The notes under the pieces: model-generated
Seen by the model: only the letters and a program-made list of their open reading frames with translations
What the model was told of the DNA's origin: nothing
Databases searched by the model: none
Program-made: the position numbers and the translations under genes
From: Christiangramia aestuarii
Lineage (GTDB): Bacteria; Bacteroidota; Bacteroidia; Flavobacteriales; Flavobacteriaceae
Assembly: GCF_009735585.1 (NCBI RefSeq)
Contig: NZ_VJVW01000001.1
Location: 330,947-394,946 of the forward strand
Length of the DNA: 64,000 nt
Direction: 5' to 3'
Part shown: positions 60,499 through 64,000 of the stretch, one piece after another
Layout of the letters: each line of letters starts with the position of its first letter
Position numbering within the stretch: position 1 is the first letter of the stretch

Positions 60499-61824
60499 CT
60501 AGATCTCTCTATCCTTATCGAAACCTTCAAGGTACTGGGCAACTCTTTGCACGAACTGACCTCCTAAAGCTCCATTCACAACCCTGTGGTCGTAACTATG
60601 AGACAGGATCATTTTATAACGGATACCGATAAAATCACCATCTGGTGTTTCTATTACTGCAGGCATTTTCCTGATAGCCCCCAGCGCCAGGATACCTACC
60701 TGCGGCTGGTTGATAATAGGAGTTCCCATGATACTTCCAAAAGTTCCAACATTGGTTACGGTATAAGTACCACCCTGGATCTCATCTGGTTTTAGTTTAT
60801 TCTGTCTCGCACGGTTCGCCAGGTCGTTAACAGCCTTAGCCATACCTACCAGGTTCAACCTGTCGGCATTCTTAATCACCGGTACGATAAGGTTACCATC
60901 TGGAAGGGCTGCCGCCATTCCCAGATTGATGTTTTTCTTTTTAATGACCTTGGTTGCATCCTCGTTCACCGATATATTGATCATCGGAAAATCACGAATA
61001 GCTTTCGCTACGGCTTCCATAAAGATCGGGGTGAAAGTTAGTTTCTCACCTTCCTTCTTCTGAAATTCAGCCTTATGCTTGTTTCTCCAGTTCCAGATAT
61101 TAGTAACATCTACCTCGATAAACGACTGGACATGGGCAGATTTCTGAACGCTTTCCACCATATGGTGTGCGATCATTTTACCCATACGGCTCATTTCTAT
61201 GATCTCGTCCTCTCCGGAAACCACTGGCTCTGGTTGTGCAGACACTCCTTTCTCCATGGCCTTGGTATCCACAGATTTTGAGGCTGCCGAAGCAGATTTT
61301 TTAGGCTGAGAGCCTCTGTTTTCAACATAGGCCAGGATATCGTTTTTGGTCACACGCCCTTCTTTGCCGGTTCCTTCGATGGACTCCAGCTCTTCTAGGG
61401 AAATATTTTCTTCCTTGGCGATATTTTTTACTAAAGGTGAATAAAACCTGGAAGAGTCTGAATAATCTTCAGTTCCACCGCTAGAAGCGGTCGCTTTTGC
61501 AGTTTCAACGGTCTCCTCTACCTGTGCAGCTTCCTGAGGAGTATCTTCATCTTCATCTTCGGTAGTCCCGCCTTCAACTTCTCCATCGGTTTCAATAATG
61601 GCAATGGTTTGCCCCACTTTAACCACATCATCAACTTCAAATAGCTTTTCAACCAGTTTCCCGTCTACTTCGCTAGGAACTTCACTATCTACTTTATCGG
61701 TAGCTATTTCCAGTACCGGCTCATCCATTTCTATGGTGTCGCCAACCTCTTTTAGCCAGCTAGTTATCGTTGCTTCTGCAACACTTTCACCCATTTTGGG
61801 TAACTTCAATTCGAATTTTGCCAT
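60499..61824 (-). CDS. 2-oxoacid dehydrogenase E2 acyltransferase
   Basis: A 441-residue E2 subunit: lipoyl domain with Lys44 in EIATDKVDSEV, an acidic Pro/Ala/Glu linker, a peripheral-subunit-binding domain (about 128-165, YSPLVKNIAKEENI) and the catalytic core from about 205. The active-site His lies in SHSYDHRVVNGALGG; the usual HRxxDG motif has Asn instead of Asp here. Which E1 it serves (branched-chain or 2-oxoglutarate) cannot be told from E2 alone. It is a single gene at the 3' side of a bidirectional terminator. Confidence 0.93.
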   Translation of the reverse strand: MAKFELKLPKMGESVAEATITSWLKEVGDTIEMDEPVLEIATDKVDSEVPSEVDGKLVEKLFEVDDVVKVGQTIAIIETDGEVEGGTTEDEDEDTPQEAAQVEETVETAKATASSGGTEDYSDSSRFYSPLVKNIAKEENISLEELESIEGTGKEGRVTKNDILAYVENRGSQPKKSASAASKSVDTKAMEKGVSAQPEPVVSGEDEIIEMSRMGKMIAHHMVESVQKSAHVQSFIEVDVTNIWNWRNKHKAEFQKKEGEKLTFTPIFMEAVAKAIRDFPMINISVNEDATKVIKKKNINLGMAAALPDGNLIVPVIKNADRLNLVGMAKAVNDLANRARQNKLKPDEIQGGTYTVTNVGTFGSIMGTPIINQPQVGILALGAIRKMPAVIETPDGDFIGIRYKMILSHSYDHRVVNGALGGQFVQRVAQYLEGFDKDREI

Positions 61825-62041
61825 ATCGTTAAATCAGATGCGATTTTGGTTATTAGGTTTGCGAATTTAACCAAAAAACCGCTTAATGAATATTAAAAAA
61901 TCAATAAAATTAGCTTTTACTGAATTTTTTTATAGTCGCGAGCGCTGATTAAATTCCCGCTAAAATTACGATTTCAAGCACGGAATTGAAAAAGATTTAG
62001 CCATTTTTAAAGAGAAAGGACCTGAAGAAGACCTTTAATTT

Positions 62042-62659
62042 TTAAGATTTCATGGAATTTTCAAAAGGAATACGGTTAGTGATACTCCTTCCCAGGGTGA
62101 CCTCATCGGCGTACTCCAGCTCGTCGCCAACCGAAATTCCGCGGGCGATCGTAGAGGTTTTTATCCCGGTTCCCTCCAGTTGTTTGTAGATATAAAAATT
62201 GGTAGTGTCTCCCTCCAGGGTACTGCTCAATGCAAAGATGATCTCCTCTATCTTCCCTGCGGAAACCTTTTCGATCAAAGGCTTGATACTAAGCTGCGAT
62301 GGACCTATGCCATCCATGGGACTAATCTTACCGCCAAGCACATGATAATGCCCGCGGTACTGCCCGGTATTTTCAATGGCCATTACATCCCGGATATCTT
62401 CTACCACACAAACAATTTCTGAAACGCGCGACGGGTTGGCACAGATCTCACATAGCTCCGTATCGCTTATATTAAAGCAGTTCTTACATAATTTGATGTT
62501 CTGCCTCAGGTTTTGCAGGGCACCGGCCAGCTGCTCGGTCTGCTCTTTTGGCTGTTTAAGTAGATGCAATACCAGCCTTAGGGCAGTTCGTTTTCCTATC
62601 CCCGGCAATTGCGACATCTCATCTACCGCCTGCTCCAGTAATTTTGAAGAAAAATCCAT
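62042..62659 (-). CDS. recR: Recombination mediator RecR
   Basis: The 205-residue RecR acts with RecFO in loading RecA at gaps. HhH-like [11 protein letters not shown] near residue 20, zinc finger [16 protein letters not shown], and the Toprim domain with [13 protein letters not shown] and [13 protein letters not shown] chose the ATG at 62659, which gives the standard length; the longer frame adds eight residues. It is divergent from the symporter gene. Confidence 0.96.
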   Translation of the reverse strand: MDFSSKLLEQAVDEMSQLPGIGKRTALRLVLHLLKQPKEQTEQLAGALQNLRQNIKLCKNCFNISDTELCEICANPSRVSEIVCVVEDIRDVMAIENTGQYRGHYHVLGGKISPMDGIGPSQLSIKPLIEKVSAGKIEEIIFALSSTLEGDTTNFYIYKQLEGTGIKTSTIARGISVGDELEYADEVTLGRSITNRIPFENSMKS

Positions 62660-62736
62660 ATGCGAATTTATGATTTTTTTCATGGATGAAATTACTTAAA
62701 GCTTAATTTGTAAATTGCCGCGCAGAACTACTTACT

Positions 62737-64000
62737 ATGCAACCTTACCAAGTCCTCATTCTTGTAGCTGCCTATTTCGCTGTCCTTATTTTAATCTCTT
62801 ACTTCACGGGTCGCGGAGGCAGTAATGCAGAATTCTTTAAAGCAAATAAACAAGCGCCCTGGTACCTGGTTGCCTTCGGAATGATAGGAGCTTCCCTAAG
62901 CGGGATCACCTTTATCTCCATTCCCGGCACGGTAGAAAGTGATTCCTTCAGCTATTTCCAGGTGGTACTTGGTTATACGGTGGGTTATGCCGTGATAGCC
63001 CAGGTCCTGCTGCCTCTTTATTACAAACTGAACCTCACCTCTATTTACACCTACCTCGAGTCCCGTTTCGGAAATGCTTCCTATAAGACGGGAGCCTCTT
63101 TTTTCCTGTTATCAAGGGTGGTAGGGGCAAGTTTCAGGCTGTTCCTCGTCGCCAATGTACTTCAGCTTATAGTTTTCGATGCGATGGGAGTACCCTATTA
63201 TGTGACAGTTACGATCACCATACTGCTAATCTGGCTTTACACCTTTAAAAGCGGGATAAAGACGATCATCTGGACAGACACCTTGCAGACCTTCTTTATG
63301 TTGCTGGCCCTGGGTATTACCATTCATTTTATTTCTGAAGATCTTGGTTTTTCAGTGAGTAATCTTATGGGGTACCTGGCGGAAAGTGAACATTCCCAGA
63401 TCTTCTTTTTCGAAGACTGGAAAAGCAAGGACCATTTTGTTAAACAATTCCTTTCCGGTGCCTTTATCGCGATAGTGATGACCGGATTGGACCAGGATAT
63501 GATGCAAAAGAACCTTACCTGCCGCAGCCTGAAGGATGCGCAGAAGAACATGTTCTGGTTCACCATTGTGCTGGTTTTTGTGAATTTCCTATTCCTGGCA
63601 CTGGGGGTTCTTCTTACAGATTATGCAGACATTAATGGCATTACCGAGGTTAGGGACGATCTTTTCCCGGCCATTGCCACCAGCGGAGACCTTGGCCTGG
63701 CCGTGGCCATCTTCTTTATCCTCGGCCTTATCGCGGCTGCCTACTCGAGTGCAGATAGCGCCCTAACTTCGCTTACCACATCTTTTAGTATAGACATACT
63801 GGATATTGAGAAAAAATATGATGAAAAGAAACAGGTAAGAATAAGAAAACAGATACATGTAGCGATTTCCATCCTGCTTATCCTGGTAATGCTGGTTTTT
63901 AAATATGCGATCGCAGATAAAAGTGTGATCAACAAGTTATTCCAGTTCGCCGGGTACACCTATGGGCCACTATTAGGCTTATACACTTTTGGGCTTTTTA
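62737..64000 (+). CDS. Sodium:solute symporter (3' partial)
   Basis: The first 421 residues of a sodium:solute symporter (SSS family). Eleven or so membrane helices can be traced; typical segments are ASLSGITFISIPGTV, SRVVGASFRLFLVANVLQL, GLDQDMMQKNLTCRSLKDAQ (the cytoplasmic signature) and GLIAAAYSSADSALTSLTTSFSID (the sodium-site helix). The gene runs off the window. A TTAATTTG -7-like box lies at 62703-62710 before the ATG. The substrate cannot be told; the family carries sugars, amino acids and sialic acid. Confidence 0.92.
   Translation, partial: MQPYQVLILVAAYFAVLILISYFTGRGGSNAEFFKANKQAPWYLVAFGMIGASLSGITFISIPGTVESDSFSYFQVVLGYTVGYAVIAQVLLPLYYKLNLTSIYTYLESRFGNASYKTGASFFLLSRVVGASFRLFLVANVLQLIVFDAMGVPYYVTVTITILLIWLYTFKSGIKTIIWTDTLQTFFMLLALGITIHFISEDLGFSVSNLMGYLAESEHSQIFFFEDWKSKDHFVKQFLSGAFIAIVMTGLDQDMMQKNLTCRSLKDAQKNMFWFTIVLVFVNFLFLALGVLLTDYADINGITEVRDDLFPAIATSGDLGLAVAIFFILGLIAAAYSSADSALTSLTTSFSIDILDIEKKYDEKKQVRIRKQIHVAISILLILVMLVFKYAIADKSVINKLFQFAGYTYGPLLGLYTFGLF

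Noticed and set aside
61960-62041. Terminator after recR
   Set aside because: AAAGG and CCTTT can pair in the bases after recR, but the stem is only five pairs with a long loop, so it is too weak to call.

Overview
The window is about 64 kb of a bacterial chromosome from the phylum Bacteroidota, almost certainly a marine-type member of the Flavobacteriaceae (Gramella/Christiangramia-like; the genus cannot be fixed from sequence alone). The evidence is bacillithiol synthesis (BshC), DUF4295 next to rpmB-rpmG, many short lipoproteins with a Cys-Ser/Asn-Asp-Asp start, few Shine-Dalgarno sequences, and promoter -7 boxes of the Bacteroidota type (TAnnTTTG). I see no rRNA, tRNA, CRISPR array, insertion sequence or prophage. 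It looks like a stable, mostly housekeeping region with small accessory islands.

Layout. 1-5.3 kb: the end of ribB, a nitroreductase, a SanA-like protein, a small membrane protein, a HAD phosphatase, and an L,D-transpeptidase with a secreted CGC-motif protein. 5.7-9.2 kb: three tandem paralogous lipoproteins (Calx-beta-like plus YD-type repeats), then a Tat-exported Gfo/Idh oxidoreductase. 10.4-13 kb: an arsenic operon, arsR - DUF6428 - arsC - acr3, with two matching operator-like palindromes. 13-25.5 kb: mixed accessory genes, namely a beta-barrel, VOC and SRPBCC proteins, an orphan secreted kinase-fold protein, a triple PepSY-like acidic lipoprotein, an esterase, a cupin, an S9 peptidase, an MFS carrier, an atypical SDR, a DUF4168 protein, an HELGH metallopeptidase-like protein and a GH3-family adenylase.

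25.8-39 kb: pyrG-yidC, a two-domain fasciclin lipoprotein, mnmA, a nitronate monooxygenase-like enzyme, and a leftward run guaA - LysM/PBP1 fusion - OsmC - DUF922, whose last three genes overlap. 39-51 kb: a structured non-coding gap, an NTF2-like protein bracketed by two related palindromes, a SIMPL protein, bshC with a PLP decarboxylase, and an exported protein-degradation block (esterase, M14 carboxypeptidase, M16 double peptidase). 51-64 kb: rimO, the rpmB-rpmG-DUF4295-ftsY-amidase cluster, the exonuclease-FAH-Hpt-cinA operon, a stand-alone BLUF photoreceptor, a 2-oxoacid dehydrogenase E2, recR and the start of a sodium:solute symporter.

Functional themes are envelope and periplasm biology (lipoproteins, peptidoglycan enzymes, exported peptidases), thiol and metalloid defence (bacillithiol, OsmC, ars) and translation/secretion housekeeping. 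The best candidates for undescribed biology are the Cys-tailed DUF6428/ArsR pair, the orphan kinase-fold protein, the triplicated lipoproteins, the LysM-PBP1 fusion, and the structured gap upstream of guaA. All functional calls rest on motif reading and family knowledge; no database search was run.
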